A stretch of DNA of 64,000 bases from Clostridiales bacterium (GCA_012840355.1 DULN01000007.1:1-64000), one strand, 5' to 3'; counted from the first letter of the stretch, positions 18,090-26,919 are shown. The notes: generated from the sequence alone by a model not told the origin. Numbers and translations are program-made.

Positions 18090-18250
18090 ATTTCGGTTCC
18101 TTAGCTTTAAAAAATAATTCCGCACAGGCGGCTGCGATCTGCCGTCGCGCGGAAGCGGCAACCGCGGCCGCGATTCGTTGCTGCCGAAAATACCGCAGCA
18201 TTTAGAATACTCTAGGGCAAGGGAGCACAAGGCATTATAATTATATTATT

Positions 18251-18282
18251 GTTCCTCCCGCTTATTATTCGGCGGGAGGAAC
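18251..18282 (-). terminator. Hairpin between the M23 hydrolase gene and ctpA
   Basis: 11-bp perfect stem GTTCCTCCCGC/GCGGGAGGAAC (18251-18261 with 18272-18282). On the minus strand it is followed only by AATAATATAATT, so it may be an attenuator or a processing site rather than a full terminator. One arm contains GGGAGG. Confidence 0.45.
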
Positions 18283-18318
18283 GCATTCTATTGCGCAAGG
18301 CTGGTAGCCGGGCGGTAT

Positions 18319-19551
18319 TTACGGTTTTACGACATACCCGTCGAGCGGGTTGACGGCGACACCGTTGATACGCACCTCGAAATGCAGGTGATTGCCCGAC
18401 GAGTAGCCGGTGGTGCCAACTTTGGCGATGACGTCGCCTTGTTTTACCTTATCTCCCACTTTTACGAGTATCTTCGAGCAGTGGGCGTAGAGAGTAGCTT
18501 GTCCCCCGCCGTGGTCGATTATAACATAGTTGCCGTAGCTGTAATGGTAGGTTGCGGTAACTACCGTCCCGGCATTGGCAGCGTAGATATTGGCGCCCGC
18601 GTTTGCGGGTATATCTAAGCCCTTGTGGAACTCGGTAACGCCGTTAAACGTGCGTTTTGTAAACCCTGAAGAAATGCGGTTATACTTAAGGTCGAGCGGC
18701 CAGATATATTTGCCGCCGACATAAACTTGCTGGGATCTGGCAGCAATCTCTTGGAGTAGCTTTTCAAGCTGTGCGTCGAGCTCTTCGTTATAACGAACCA
18801 GCTTTTGGTATTCTTCTTCGTTTTTACGGAGCTCGCGCTCTTTATTTTTTATATATGTAAGCGCGTAGCTTTGCTGCCTTTCAAGCTCCTCTTTTTTTTC
18901 CTCAAGGTCGGATTTTGTCTTTAGATGCTCAGCCCGCATGTTTTCGTACTTCAGCTTGAGGTTGTTTAAGTCTTCCGCCTCAAGCTTCAGATCGTTCAGA
19001 AGCGTCGCCTGGTAATCGAGCAGTATGGCGGTGCGCTCCGCATTGATGAGAAAATCGATTAGGCTTTCGGAGCTAAAGAGGATTTCGAGCAAATTATAGT
19101 CCTGGTCTTCGTACGCAAGCCTGAGCTGCGTCCTGAAGTCATCGTACTTTTTCTCAAGTATGCCTTCTTTTTCCGCCAGCCTCGTTTTGGTTTTTACTAT
19201 TTCCTGCTCGTATTCCTCGATAAGCTTTTCAGTCAGCTCGATGTTTTGTTCTTTTAGAGCTATCTGCCTGTCAAGATAGTACTTTTGCTGAAGGAACGAG
19301 TTTATTTGGTTTTTTGCAGACGCTATTTCAGCTTTGTACTCCGCCTGCTTTTTTTCGTTTTCTTTTATTTGGTCGCGTAGCTTGGCGATCGCGGCGTTCG
19401 TATCCTCGGCTACCGTAACGATGACGCCGCCGCCTGGGAGCTGCAAAAGCAGTATTATTGCGCATAAAAATGCGCTTATCAGTTTTACCGCGCGGCGCGG
19501 CTGCAGCTTTCGCGGAGCCGCGCTGCTTTTAGTTGTGCTCTCGGCTGCCAT
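18319..19551 (-). CDS. EnvC/PcsB-like murein hydrolase: coiled coil plus M23 (LytM) domain
   Basis: Secreted or membrane-bound peptidoglycan hydrolase, expected to be activated by FtsEX. The protein has 410 residues. A signal-anchor (about 24-45) leads into a long coiled coil (about 50-265) rich in E, K, L and Q. The C-terminal M23 domain has zinc-ligand signatures FHKGLDIP (H and D) and NHLHFEV (HxH). M23 enzymes cleave peptide cross-links; here the zinc ligands look intact, so it is probably active rather than only an activator. I chose ATG 19551, with AAGG 10 nt upstream. GTG at 19560 would overlap the ftsX stop but has no ribosome-site spacing. Order ftsE-ftsX-M23-ctpA. Confidence 0.9.
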   Translation of the reverse strand: MAAESTTKSSAAPRKLQPRRAVKLISAFLCAIILLLQLPGGGVIVTVAEDTNAAIAKLRDQIKENEKKQAEYKAEIASAKNQINSFLQQKYYLDRQIALKEQNIELTEKLIEEYEQEIVKTKTRLAEKEGILEKKYDDFRTQLRLAYEDQDYNLLEILFSSESLIDFLINAERTAILLDYQATLLNDLKLEAEDLNNLKLKYENMRAEHLKTKSDLEEKKEELERQQSYALTYIKNKERELRKNEEEYQKLVRYNEELDAQLEKLLQEIAARSQQVYVGGKYIWPLDLKYNRISSGFTKRTFNGVTEFHKGLDIPANAGANIYAANAGTVVTATYHYSYGNYVIIDHGGGQATLYAHCSKILVKVGDKVKQGDVIAKVGTTGYSSGNHLHFEVRINGVAVNPLDGYVVKP

Positions 19552-19556
19552 AATTA

Positions 19557-20981
19557 TCACGCCTTAAGGTATTTGCGCATTGAGATATAGCTTCCCACCA
19601 CACCGGTCAGCATGCCTATCGCTAAAAAAGCGACGAGCAGCCATTTTGAAATCGAGTTAAAGCTTATGATATGTATCATCTGTAGCGTGTCGGAGATAAC
19701 CATGCGCTGCAAGTATATGTAAATATACCATTCAATCAGATACGCAAGCCCTGCGGAGATAAGGCCGATAAACACGCCTTCAAGCATGAATGGCAATGTT
19801 ATAAACCAGTTTGTCGCGCCTACGTAGCGCATAATCGATATTTCCTGCTTGCGCGTAAACACCGCGAGCTTGACGGTGTTCATGATGATGAAGATACTCA
19901 CCACAAACAGCAGTATCATAAACCACGAAAAAACCACTATGATACCGCTTTTGAGGCTGTCGATCCGCTCCGCCACGTCCGAGCGGTCGCGGATTTTGTA
20001 TATCCCGTCTATCTGATTGAGCTGATATATGAGCGTCGCGACTTTATCGTTGTCGTAATATGAAATGAGGAAATTGTCAGGATACGGGTTTTTCCCGGAT
20101 AGCAGTATTTCTATAACCTCAGGGTAATCTTCATAGCGCTTCTTTTCCTGTTGGAGCGCCATTTCTTTTGTAATAATGTCGACGCGCTTTATATTGTCGA
20201 GCTTGCTAACCTGCTCGGCAATATTCATAAGCAACACGCGGTCCTGGGTCGGAACCGAGCCTTCAATCTCGGTCCGGTTGGGGTTATAGACAATCTCGTA
20301 TTTCGAGATAACCGGCATGTTGCTCCATATCGCATAGAGCGTCACGGTCGCGCAGACCGCGTTGCCGGCGTTGAGCTTATAGATGCTGCCCGGCTTCATG
20401 AGCTGCGAGGCGTCGCCGGGTACAACCGACCAGCCGAGGAAGTTGTTCGACGCGAGTTTGGGTATCGGCGCGTCGGCGAGCACCACCTCGTCGCCGTGGT
20501 TGTAGCGGTTGTTGTCAACGGGCGGGTTGCCTTCTATGCTCACGCCGCTCATGTCGTAAACAATCCCGTAGTTTGCCGTTTGCGGCTTGATGCTCCAAAT
20601 GGCGTACATCGTGATCTTGCCGTTTTTCGCATCGGCAGGGTTCACGGTGTATTTTTGCCCTGGGGCATATGTCGGGGCGTCTGCGTTCGGGTCAAGCGAC
20701 CAGCCCAAAAATTCTGCGCCGTTTTTCGCTTTCAGCGCGCCTGCCAAAAGCGCTTCTTCGCCCTCGGCGTACTCGGTGTCAGTCTGAACGAACGCCGAGA
20801 TTGTATTAAGGTCGCCGAGGTTTTCCATGTTGTAGTCGATATTTAAAACGAGCAGCGCAAAGCTGCCCATCACTATTAGGCATGACATCAGGACGGTTAT
20901 AGAGGCGATGCTCATCACACCGTTGCGCAACAGGCCCGAGATGCTCTGCCCGATGAAGTAAGTAATGCTATATCTGCGCAT
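19557..20981 (-). CDS. ftsX: Cell-division ABC transporter permease FtsX with inserted InlB-B-like repeats
   Basis: Membrane partner of FtsE that transmits ATP hydrolysis to extracellular murein hydrolases. It has 474 residues against the usual ~300. The N-terminal cytoplasmic helix, TM1 (about 24-47) and the strand ISAFV are normal. The FtsX core resumes near residue 248 (LLMNIAEQVSKLDNI) and continues with three membrane segments ending GSYISMRKYLKA. Between them, residues ~71-247 form an insert with FLGWS at 91 and 181, YAIW at 126 and 216, and Y.IVY at 138 and 228: an exact 90-residue period. This is the signature of Listeria-Bacteroides (InlB B / Flg_new) repeats. The reading frame is intact. 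The ATG follows the ftsE TGA directly. Confidence 0.93.
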   Translation of the reverse strand: MRRYSITYFIGQSISGLLRNGVMSIASITVLMSCLIVMGSFALLVLNIDYNMENLGDLNTISAFVQTDTEYAEGEEALLAGALKAKNGAEFLGWSLDPNADAPTYAPGQKYTVNPADAKNGKITMYAIWSIKPQTANYGIVYDMSGVSIEGNPPVDNNRYNHGDEVVLADAPIPKLASNNFLGWSVVPGDASQLMKPGSIYKLNAGNAVCATVTLYAIWSNMPVISKYEIVYNPNRTEIEGSVPTQDRVLLMNIAEQVSKLDNIKRVDIITKEMALQQEKKRYEDYPEVIEILLSGKNPYPDNFLISYYDNDKVATLIYQLNQIDGIYKIRDRSDVAERIDSLKSGIIVVFSWFMILLFVVSIFIIMNTVKLAVFTRKQEISIMRYVGATNWFITLPFMLEGVFIGLISAGLAYLIEWYIYIYLQRMVISDTLQMIHIISFNSISKWLLVAFLAIGMLTGVVGSYISMRKYLKA

Positions 20982-21656
20982 TCAGAACATACCGCCCATT
21001 CTGTCGTCTACTATCCTTCCGTCGCGGATCGTCACAACGCGCTGCTGGAAGTAGTCAACCAGCGTTTTTTCATGCGTTACCACGATGACAGTCTTGTTCC
21101 GCTTATGGATTTTAATAAGCAGGTTCATTATTTCAAGGCTCATTTTGGGGTCTATGTTGCCGGTCGGCTCGTCGGCTATTATCATGCGCGGGTTGTTTGC
21201 CAGCGCCCTTGCCAACGCCACACGCTGCTGTTCGCCGCCGGATAGCTCTGTGGGATAGCAGTTGTATTTGTCGGCGAGGTTGACGATGCTCAAAATCGTG
21301 GGGACACGCTTTTTTATTACGCTCGCCGGCTCTCCCACCACGCGCATTGCGAATGCTACGTTTTCGAATACCGTCTTATTCGGGAAAAGACGAAAATCCT
21401 GAAACACCACGCCAAGCTGACGGCGGTAGTACGGCACTTTGCGTTCAGGCATTTTTACAAGGTCGAACTCGTCGACAATTAGCCGGCCGGAAGTTACCCT
21501 TTCCTCGCGCAAAAGCAGCTTCATCAGCGTAGTCTTGCCGGCGCCCGACGGGCCGACGATGAACACGAACTCCCCGTCGTCGATATGAAGGTTAATTCCG
21601 TCAAGTGCCGTCGTGCCGTTGGGATAGACCTTTTTTACATTGCGAAAATCAATCAT
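20982..21656 (-). CDS. ftsE: Cell-division ATP-binding protein FtsE
   Basis: ABC ATPase of the FtsEX complex. It has 224 residues with Walker A GPSGAGKTT, Q-loop VFQDFRLFPNKTV (the FtsE-typical RLF.N/D pattern), signature LSGGEQQRVALARALA, Walker B MIIADEPTGNID and the switch histidine in VVTHE. The stop codon is immediately followed by the ftsX ATG (TGAATG), so the two are translationally coupled. It lies 25 bp after the CdaR-type regulator gene. Confidence 0.97.
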   Translation of the reverse strand: MIDFRNVKKVYPNGTTALDGINLHIDDGEFVFIVGPSGAGKTTLMKLLLREERVTSGRLIVDEFDLVKMPERKVPYYRRQLGVVFQDFRLFPNKTVFENVAFAMRVVGEPASVIKKRVPTILSIVNLADKYNCYPTELSGGEQQRVALARALANNPRMIIADEPTGNIDPKMSLEIMNLLIKIHKRNKTVIVVTHEKTLVDYFQQRVVTIRDGRIVDDRMGGMF

Positions 21657-21681
21657 TACCGTTAATATAAATTGGCAGTGG

Positions 21682-22767
21682 TTAAAATTTTACGGGCTTT
21701 GAGGAAAGGTATTTTTTAACCATCAAAGCAACTTTGAAGGTGATAGCGTGTTCGAACTCACGCAAATCAAGCCCCGTCAGCTTGCGGATTTTCTCAAGCC
21801 TGTATACCAGCGTGTTTCGGTGGACGAACAGTTTGCGCGAAGTTTCCGATACATTGAGGTTGTTTTCAAAGAAGCACTGGATAGTCTGAAGCGTTTCTTT
21901 ATCGAGCGACTCCAGCGACCCGCGCTTGAAAACTTCCTGCAAGAACATCTCGCAGAGCGTTGTTGGAAGCTGGTAAATCAGCCTGCCTATGCCGAGGTTC
22001 TCGTAGCTGACGATGTTCTTTTCGGTATCAAATACCTTGCCGACCTCAAGCGCGACCTGAGCTTCCTTGTAGGAGCGTGCGAGGTCCTTGATGTTGTCGA
22101 CCGCCGTGCCGATACCAATGTTGACTTTAGTATAGAACTCCGAGCTTACCGTGTCGGCGATGGACTTTGCGATGCGCTCGATTTCTTTCGGGTCGTAGCC
22201 CGGCTTCATTTCCTTAACGAGCACGATGTCGTTTTCGCCAACGCTGATGACATAATCCTTGTTTTTGTCGGGGAACATGTTTTGGATTATGTCGTACGGC
22301 ACGATGTCGTTTTTGCCGAAAAATTTAATAAGCAGCACGACACGCACGACATCGTTATTGAAGTGCAGCTCTTTCGACTTGATATAAATGTCGCTCGGAA
22401 GGATGTTGTCGAGGATAATGTTTTTAATAAAGCTGCTTTTGTCGTATTTTTCGTCGTAGAGGTTCTTAATGTTCGCAAGCGCAACGGACAAAATCGCCGC
22501 GTATTTTTCGGCGCTCTTGTCTTCACCCTCGACAAATACGATATAATCGGCTTTAGGCGATGAGCCGATAAGCTTGTAGGTATAGCCGCCCGAGGTTATT
22601 GCGTCGGAAGTATAGGCAAGCTCGTCACGGATGCCCTGGCGAGTCTCGCCTATGCGGGCAAGGTCGCTGCAGGAAATGATGACCCCGTTTTCGTCTATGA
22701 CGCCGATAACCCTATCGACGGCATCTTTCATTTGATGGATTATCCCTTGAAACAATCTGTTAGACAT
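21682..22767 (-). CDS. CdaR/PucR-type transcriptional regulator
   Basis: 361 residues. The N-terminal ~110 residues resemble a sugar-diacid or small-ligand recognition domain (VIGVIDENGVIISCSD). A central GGDEF-like degenerate domain follows (VNIGIGTAVDNIKDLARSYKEAQVAL), and a C-terminal helix-turn-helix: FFENNLNVSETSRKLFVHRNTLVYRLEKI, the conserved end of CdaR/PucR regulators. The ligand is unknown. No sugar-acid genes are nearby; instead it precedes ftsE, and the same neighbourhood is seen in some Clostridia, so it may sense a house-keeping signal. Codon use is slightly AT-richer than in flanking genes. Confidence 0.85.
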   Translation of the reverse strand: MSNRLFQGIIHQMKDAVDRVIGVIDENGVIISCSDLARIGETRQGIRDELAYTSDAITSGGYTYKLIGSSPKADYIVFVEGEDKSAEKYAAILSVALANIKNLYDEKYDKSSFIKNIILDNILPSDIYIKSKELHFNNDVVRVVLLIKFFGKNDIVPYDIIQNMFPDKNKDYVISVGENDIVLVKEMKPGYDPKEIERIAKSIADTVSSEFYTKVNIGIGTAVDNIKDLARSYKEAQVALEVGKVFDTEKNIVSYENLGIGRLIYQLPTTLCEMFLQEVFKRGSLESLDKETLQTIQCFFENNLNVSETSRKLFVHRNTLVYRLEKIRKLTGLDLREFEHAITFKVALMVKKYLSSKPVKF

Positions 22768-22789
22768 AAAGCAGTTCCTTCCGCCTTTT

Positions 22790-23623
22790 TTATATCATTT
22801 TGACGGTGCAGACGATCGCGGAAATAAGGTACGCGCCGAAGTAGACAACGAGCGAGTAGAACACAAGCTGCGGGAAGACGATGACGAAAATATTTAAGGC
22901 TAAAAGCAGAGCCGCGCCAATGATAACCGACGGGCTGTCATAGCCGCTGCCGAGGACCGGGAACTGCCTTCCGCCGGGCACCTTGCGCGCGCCCTTGCGT
23001 GCCATAAAGAAGAGTGCCGCCGCCGCAAACGGCAAAGCAAACGAAGCTATGCGCAACAGCACAAAGATTGCTCCCTTAACCGAGAGAGGAATCGCAAAGC
23101 CGTATTTTGCGCAGTATATGCCCATCCCGCCTACCGCTGCGGCTAGCGAGAAGAAGAAGAACCATCTGGGATAAAACGCGTAGATAAAGCAAAACGCGGT
23201 CGTAGCGATAACGAAAATTATATGGGTGCTTATCGAAAACGTGCGGAAAAGGAGCGACATAACAAAAAGGTATGCGGCCGAACCGAGCAGAATGGCCGAC
23301 GAAAAAGGTTTTTTACTGTCGTCCACACGCTTTACGCGGAGCCAGATGTAATATCCCGCCGCAGCCGCAGTGAGCAGTCCTAGCGCTATCCAAATATATG
23401 GCAAAATCGCGTTAAAGCGGGTCATGAAGGCGATTGTCTCATTCTTCTTTATCAGAAGCAGTCCGACAATGAGCAAAGTCGCCGCTATGAAAAGCCCCAT
23501 GAGCCGCGTGACTATAAGCTCTTCCTGTTGTTGGCTGCGCTTTACTTTTCTGGTGGCTGCGGTTTTACCATCGCCCAAACCTATCACTCCATTTGTCTTA
23601 GCAGTCTTAAGGTGGTTGTTCAT
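22790..23623 (-). CDS. Unknown polytopic membrane protein
   Basis: 277 residues from ATG 23623, which has AAGGA 8 nt upstream; an in-frame longer reading lacks one. A basic cytoplasmic N-tail of about 35 residues is followed by roughly eight membrane segments (for example LMGLFIAATLLIVGLLLI, IWIALGLLTAAAAGYYIWL, WFFFFSLAAAVGGMGIY and SVIIGAALLLALNIFVIVF). No motif allows a function to be assigned. It lies between rsmE and the CdaR-type regulator on the same strand, 82 bp from rsmE and 23 bp from the regulator gene, so cotranscription is likely. Confidence 0.65.
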   Translation of the reverse strand: MNNHLKTAKTNGVIGLGDGKTAATRKVKRSQQQEELIVTRLMGLFIAATLLIVGLLLIKKNETIAFMTRFNAILPYIWIALGLLTAAAAGYYIWLRVKRVDDSKKPFSSAILLGSAAYLFVMSLLFRTFSISTHIIFVIATTAFCFIYAFYPRWFFFFSLAAAVGGMGIYCAKYGFAIPLSVKGAIFVLLRIASFALPFAAAALFFMARKGARKVPGGRQFPVLGSGYDSPSVIIGAALLLALNIFVIVFPQLVFYSLVVYFGAYLISAIVCTVKMI

Positions 23624-23704
23624 ACGGCTTATCCTTTTCCTTTTACGGGCGCCGGGCAAGCTCTGGCACCATAAGCCTTAATGCCGCCGTATCGCGCCGC
23701 TTTA

Positions 23705-24463
23705 TTATAAAAGTTCGCATGACAAATTGCGGCGCATTAGCTCAAACTCGTATGCGAGCGCCACAAGCACATATAGCGGCGCAGTCTCGCACCGCAAAAT
23801 GCGTTTCCCAAGCCCGCAGAGCGGGATCCCCGCCTCGCGCGCCATGTCGATTTCGCGCGCGGAAAATCCGCCTTCTGGCCCGACGGCAAACGCCACAACG
23901 CTCGGGGAAGCTTGTCCGACTAAAAGTTTCGGGAGCGGCACCACCCCGTCGCCCTCATAGCAGAGAAAGCGCAGGCCACTCGACGCTTTCAACTCCGACA
24001 CGACATCCGGGAATAAAACCGGATCCCTCACCGTCGGAATGATTGCTCGCCCGCACTGCTTTGCCGCCTCTTGTGCGATTTTCCTTCTGCGAGCCTGTTT
24101 TTTCTCGGCATCTGCCGCGCTTACCAGTGTCCGCTCGCTTTCAAACGGGACTATTTCGGCGACACCAAGCTCCACGCTCTTTTGTATCGCAAGCTCAAAA
24201 CGATCGCCCTTTGACAATGCAATATACGCAACAGCGTGGTATGGAGGCTCGTTTTCGCTGTCGCGTATTTCCTTGATGCGCGCAACTACGGTGTCGGACG
24301 TAATGCGCTCCGCTTCGCATATAAACTCGCGACGACGCATATCGCAGATTACGATTTCCTCGCCCCGCCTGATGCGCAGCGAACGTATGAGATGGAAAGC
24401 GTCGCCGCCGTCAATTGTGATATGCTCTGTGCCGATTTTCTCGTCCGGTACGAAGATCCTCAC
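23705..24463 (-). CDS. rsmE: 16S rRNA (uracil1498-N3)-methyltransferase
   Basis: Methylates U1498 in helix 44 of 16S rRNA using SAM. It has about 252 residues. The N-terminal PUA-like part (RIFVPDE..., GDAFHLIRSLRIRRGEEI) is followed by a SPOUT knot domain ending in GPEGGFSAREIDMAREAG and LGKRILRCETAPLYVL, the SAM-binding trefoil knot. The start is uncertain: GTG 24463 aligns with the family N-terminus, while TTG 24475 would add four residues; neither has ideal Shine-Dalgarno spacing. It has its own consensus promoter and a strong hairpin in a short leader, although prmA-rsmE are often simply cotranscribed. Confidence 0.92.
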   Translation of the reverse strand: MRIFVPDEKIGTEHITIDGGDAFHLIRSLRIRRGEEIVICDMRRREFICEAERITSDTVVARIKEIRDSENEPPYHAVAYIALSKGDRFELAIQKSVELGVAEIVPFESERTLVSAADAEKKQARRRKIAQEAAKQCGRAIIPTVRDPVLFPDVVSELKASSGLRFLCYEGDGVVPLPKLLVGQASPSVVAFAVGPEGGFSAREIDMAREAGIPLCGLGKRILRCETAPLYVLVALAYEFELMRRNLSCELL

Positions 24464-24486
24464 GGTACAGTCCAAAGCCTCGTTGC

Positions 24487-24504
24487 CTGCCCCCGTTGGG
24501 GCAG
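24487..24504 (-). promoter_or_regulatory. GC hairpin in the rsmE leader
   Basis: Perfect 7-bp stem CTGCCCC/GGGGCAG (24504-24498 with 24493-24487 on the minus strand) with a 4-nt loop, 11 nt before the TTG and 23 nt before the GTG start candidates. No T-run follows, so it is not a classic terminator; it may affect translation or mRNA stability. Confidence 0.5.
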
Positions 24505-24530
24505 CGCGGGTAACCCTAAAATACTTCAGT

Positions 24531-24559
24531 ATTATATATTATATTTCACTATTTGTCAA
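24531..24559 (-). promoter_or_regulatory. Consensus promoter of rsmE
   Basis: Minus-strand TTGACA (24559-24554), 17-bp spacer, TATAAT (24536-24531): a full match to the housekeeping sigma consensus. Lies in the 224-bp gap between prmA and rsmE. Confidence 0.85.
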
Positions 24560-24687
24560 GAAGAAACCGGTGTTTTTTGTAAATTATACTGAATAGTGTT
24601 TTCAGTTTTCACAATTAGGTGCGGCAGTTTTTGTGATAAGTCACCAGTCGCCATTTCCCGCCAATTCCGGCGGCGGGATACCCCGAA

Positions 24688-25605
24688 TTATGGCTTTTTA
24701 AAAAGTAGCGCCACCCAGTCGTTTTCCGTTATTGTGGCGGCGAGCGCCAGCCCGCCTTTCTCGAAGGCTTTTGTGACTTTATCCTTTTGCGGCTCGATTA
24801 TCCCGGACGCCGCAAAATATCCACCGGATGAAAGGTAATCTTTCGCGTCGGCAGCCATGCGCAGGACGATGTCCGCAACGATGTTTGCGCATATAAAATC
24901 GTATTGGACATTGTGCGGCACTTTTGCGAGCAGGTCGCTTTCGAACGCGCACGCGTTTTTTATGCCGTTTGCCTCAAAGTTATCGCGTGCGACGCGAACC
25001 GCTACGGGGTCAAGGTCGCAGGCGTCGACAGCTTTCGCGCCGAGCAGCGACGCCGCTATCGCGAGTATGCCGCTGCCGGTGCCGACGTCTAGCACTTGCG
25101 CGCCGGGCTGCATGTACTGTTCGAGCAGCCCGGCGCAGAGCCTTGTGCTTTCGTGCGTCCCTGAGCCGAATGCCATGCCGGGGTCCATACGTATAACAAT
25201 TGCGCCGGGCTCGGGGCTATATTCCTTGTCCCACGCGGGGACGACTACAAGCCGCTTCCCTATTTTGAGCGGCCTGTAGTATTTTTTCCAAGCGTCGGCC
25301 CACTCTTTTTCGCTTCTGCCGACCGCTTCAAGCTTGATTTTTAGCCCTTCCGCACCGGCGCGTTGCCTTATGAAGTCCGCGTACTCGCCAAAGTTTTTTT
25401 CAGCTGGCACGAAAATGCTGACCGCCGCGGGCCTGTCCGGGCGCTTTAGCTCCTCGTCAATTAGCTCGCCGTACCAAGTGCCTATCTCCTCGACGTCCCT
25501 CGGGTCTTCCACCATAATGCGGCTGTCGAGCATTGTGAAAATCGCAGCGACCCGCTCAAGGTCGCGCACGTCGCATTCAGCGCGTAGTTGTGTCCAGTCT
25601 TGCAT
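24688..25605 (-). CDS. prmA: Ribosomal protein L11 methyltransferase
   Basis: Trimethylates lysines of ribosomal protein L11. It has 305 residues: an N-terminal substrate-binding domain (1-130) and a Rossmann SAM domain with VLDVGTGSGILAIAASLLGA (motif I) and YDFICANIVADIVLRM, the NxV/P-type motif of the family (N-I-V here rather than the common N-I-L). DPGMAFGSGTHESTRLC precedes motif I and is characteristic of PrmA. I used ATG 25605 (MQDWTQL), matching the family start. It follows dnaJ by 98 bp, the frequent heat-shock-operon tail dnaJ-prmA-rsmE. Confidence 0.96.
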   Translation of the reverse strand: MQDWTQLRAECDVRDLERVAAIFTMLDSRIMVEDPRDVEEIGTWYGELIDEELKRPDRPAAVSIFVPAEKNFGEYADFIRQRAGAEGLKIKLEAVGRSEKEWADAWKKYYRPLKIGKRLVVVPAWDKEYSPEPGAIVIRMDPGMAFGSGTHESTRLCAGLLEQYMQPGAQVLDVGTGSGILAIAASLLGAKAVDACDLDPVAVRVARDNFEANGIKNACAFESDLLAKVPHNVQYDFICANIVADIVLRMAADAKDYLSSGGYFAASGIIEPQKDKVTKAFEKGGLALAATITENDWVALLFKKP

Positions 25606-25703
25606 ACTATTATATACCTTTGCGGTTTCTAGTCTGATGTACACGGCGGCGGCATTATACTGCCGCTGCCTTAAGGGTATATGTTATCGGGTTATGCCCT
25701 GCT

Positions 25704-26843
25704 TTATTGCTTGCCGAAGAATCTGTTGAAAAAGTTTGTCTTTTTTGAGTTGTTCGCGGGGCTGCATGATTCCGCAAATTTGCGTAGGAGCTCTTTTTGC
25801 TGCTCTGTAAGCCCCTTTGGTACCTCGACATGCACGCTGAATTTCAGGTCGCCGCGCTTTGTCGAGTGCACATGCTGGATGCCTTTCCCGCGCAATGTAA
25901 ACGTTGTGCCCGTTTGTGTGCCTTCGGGTATGGTGTATTTTATCCTGCCCTCAAGCGTCGGCACGTCGATTTCGGCGCCAAGCGCAGCCTCGACGAATGT
26001 TATCGGAACCTCGCAGTAGATATCGTAGCCTTCGCGCTCGAAAATCGGGTGCGGGCGCACGGTAATTATCAGGATTAGGTCACCCGTCGGGCCGCCGTTC
26101 CGCCCGTCGTTGCCCTGCCCCGGAAGCCCAACGCGCTCGCCGTCGTCTATGCCGGCAGGGATGGTTACGCTGAGCTTCTTGTTGACTTTTATATAGCCTT
26201 TGCCGTTGCAGTTGTGGCAGGGATTCCTTATAATCTTGCCCGTGCCGTGGCAATTTTCGCAGGTGCGCGTGGTCGAAAACAGCCCCAGCGCGGTGCGCTG
26301 GGTATATTTGACCGTACCCGTGCCGCGGCAGGTCGGGCAGGTCTCGGGCGATGTGCCTTTAGCCGCGCCCGTCGCCCCGCACTCTCCGCATTTTTCGATG
26401 CGGGCGTATGTGATATCCTTTTTGCAGCCGAACGCTGCTTCCTCAAAAGAAATAGACAGCCTAAAATGTATGTCTTCGCCGCGCTGAGGCGCGTTTCTGC
26501 GGGCGCTGCTGGTCTGTGTTCCGCCGAAGAAACTGTTTAAAATGTCGCTGAAATCGAAACCGCCAAAGCCGCCGAAATCGCCGAATCCGCCGAAGCCTCC
26601 GCCCATCGACGGATCGACGCCTTCGTGGCCGTACTGGTCGTATCGCGCGCGCTTTTCAGGGTCGGAGAGCACCGCGTAAGCTTCGTTTATTTCCTTGAAT
26701 TTCTGCTCCGCTTCCTTATCGCCCGGATTCATGTCCGGGTGGTATTTTTTCGCGAGCCTGCGATACGCTTTTTTTATCTCTTCTTCACTTGCGCCGCGCT
26801 CTACGCCCAGTACTTCGTAATAATCGCGCTTGTTTTCTGCCAT
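25704..26843 (-). CDS. dnaJ: Chaperone DnaJ (type I Hsp40)
   Basis: Delivers clients to DnaK and stimulates its ATPase. It has 379 residues: a J-domain (1-75) with the HPD motif ([13 protein letters not shown]), a G/F-rich linker ([19 protein letters not shown]), four CxxCxGxG zinc-finger repeats ([32 protein letters not shown]), then two beta-sandwich substrate domains. AAGGA lies 6 nt upstream of ATG 26843. It is separated from dnaK by 111 bp that hold a large hairpin. Confidence 0.98.
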   Translation of the reverse strand: MAENKRDYYEVLGVERGASEEEIKKAYRRLAKKYHPDMNPGDKEAEQKFKEINEAYAVLSDPEKRARYDQYGHEGVDPSMGGGFGGFGDFGGFGGFDFSDILNSFFGGTQTSSARRNAPQRGEDIHFRLSISFEEAAFGCKKDITYARIEKCGECGATGAAKGTSPETCPTCRGTGTVKYTQRTALGLFSTTRTCENCHGTGKIIRNPCHNCNGKGYIKVNKKLSVTIPAGIDDGERVGLPGQGNDGRNGGPTGDLILIITVRPHPIFEREGYDIYCEVPITFVEAALGAEIDVPTLEGRIKYTIPEGTQTGTTFTLRGKGIQHVHSTKRGDLKFSVHVEVPKGLTEQQKELLRKFAESCSPANNSKKTNFFNRFFGKQ

Positions 26844-26876
26844 AAGCTGTCCTTCCGATTTGATAAACATACCACG

Positions 26877-26919
26877 GGGATTAGGAGCCCAAAGGCGCCG
26901 CCTTCGGGTTCCTAATCCC
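26877..26919 (-). repeat. Large hairpin in the dnaK-dnaJ intergenic region
   Basis: 14-nt arms (26877-26890 and 26906-26919; GGGATTAGGA...TCCTAATCCC) pair fully on the minus-strand RNA with one G-U. The 15-nt loop can add an AAGGC/GCCTT stem. No T-run follows, so it is likely an mRNA-processing or stability element, or a weak attenuator, rather than a terminator. Confidence 0.6.

Noticed and set aside
18090..18230. N-terminal extension of ctpA to 18230
   Set aside because: No ribosome site, would bury the signal-anchor 50 residues inside, and ATG 18089 has AAGGA at good distance.
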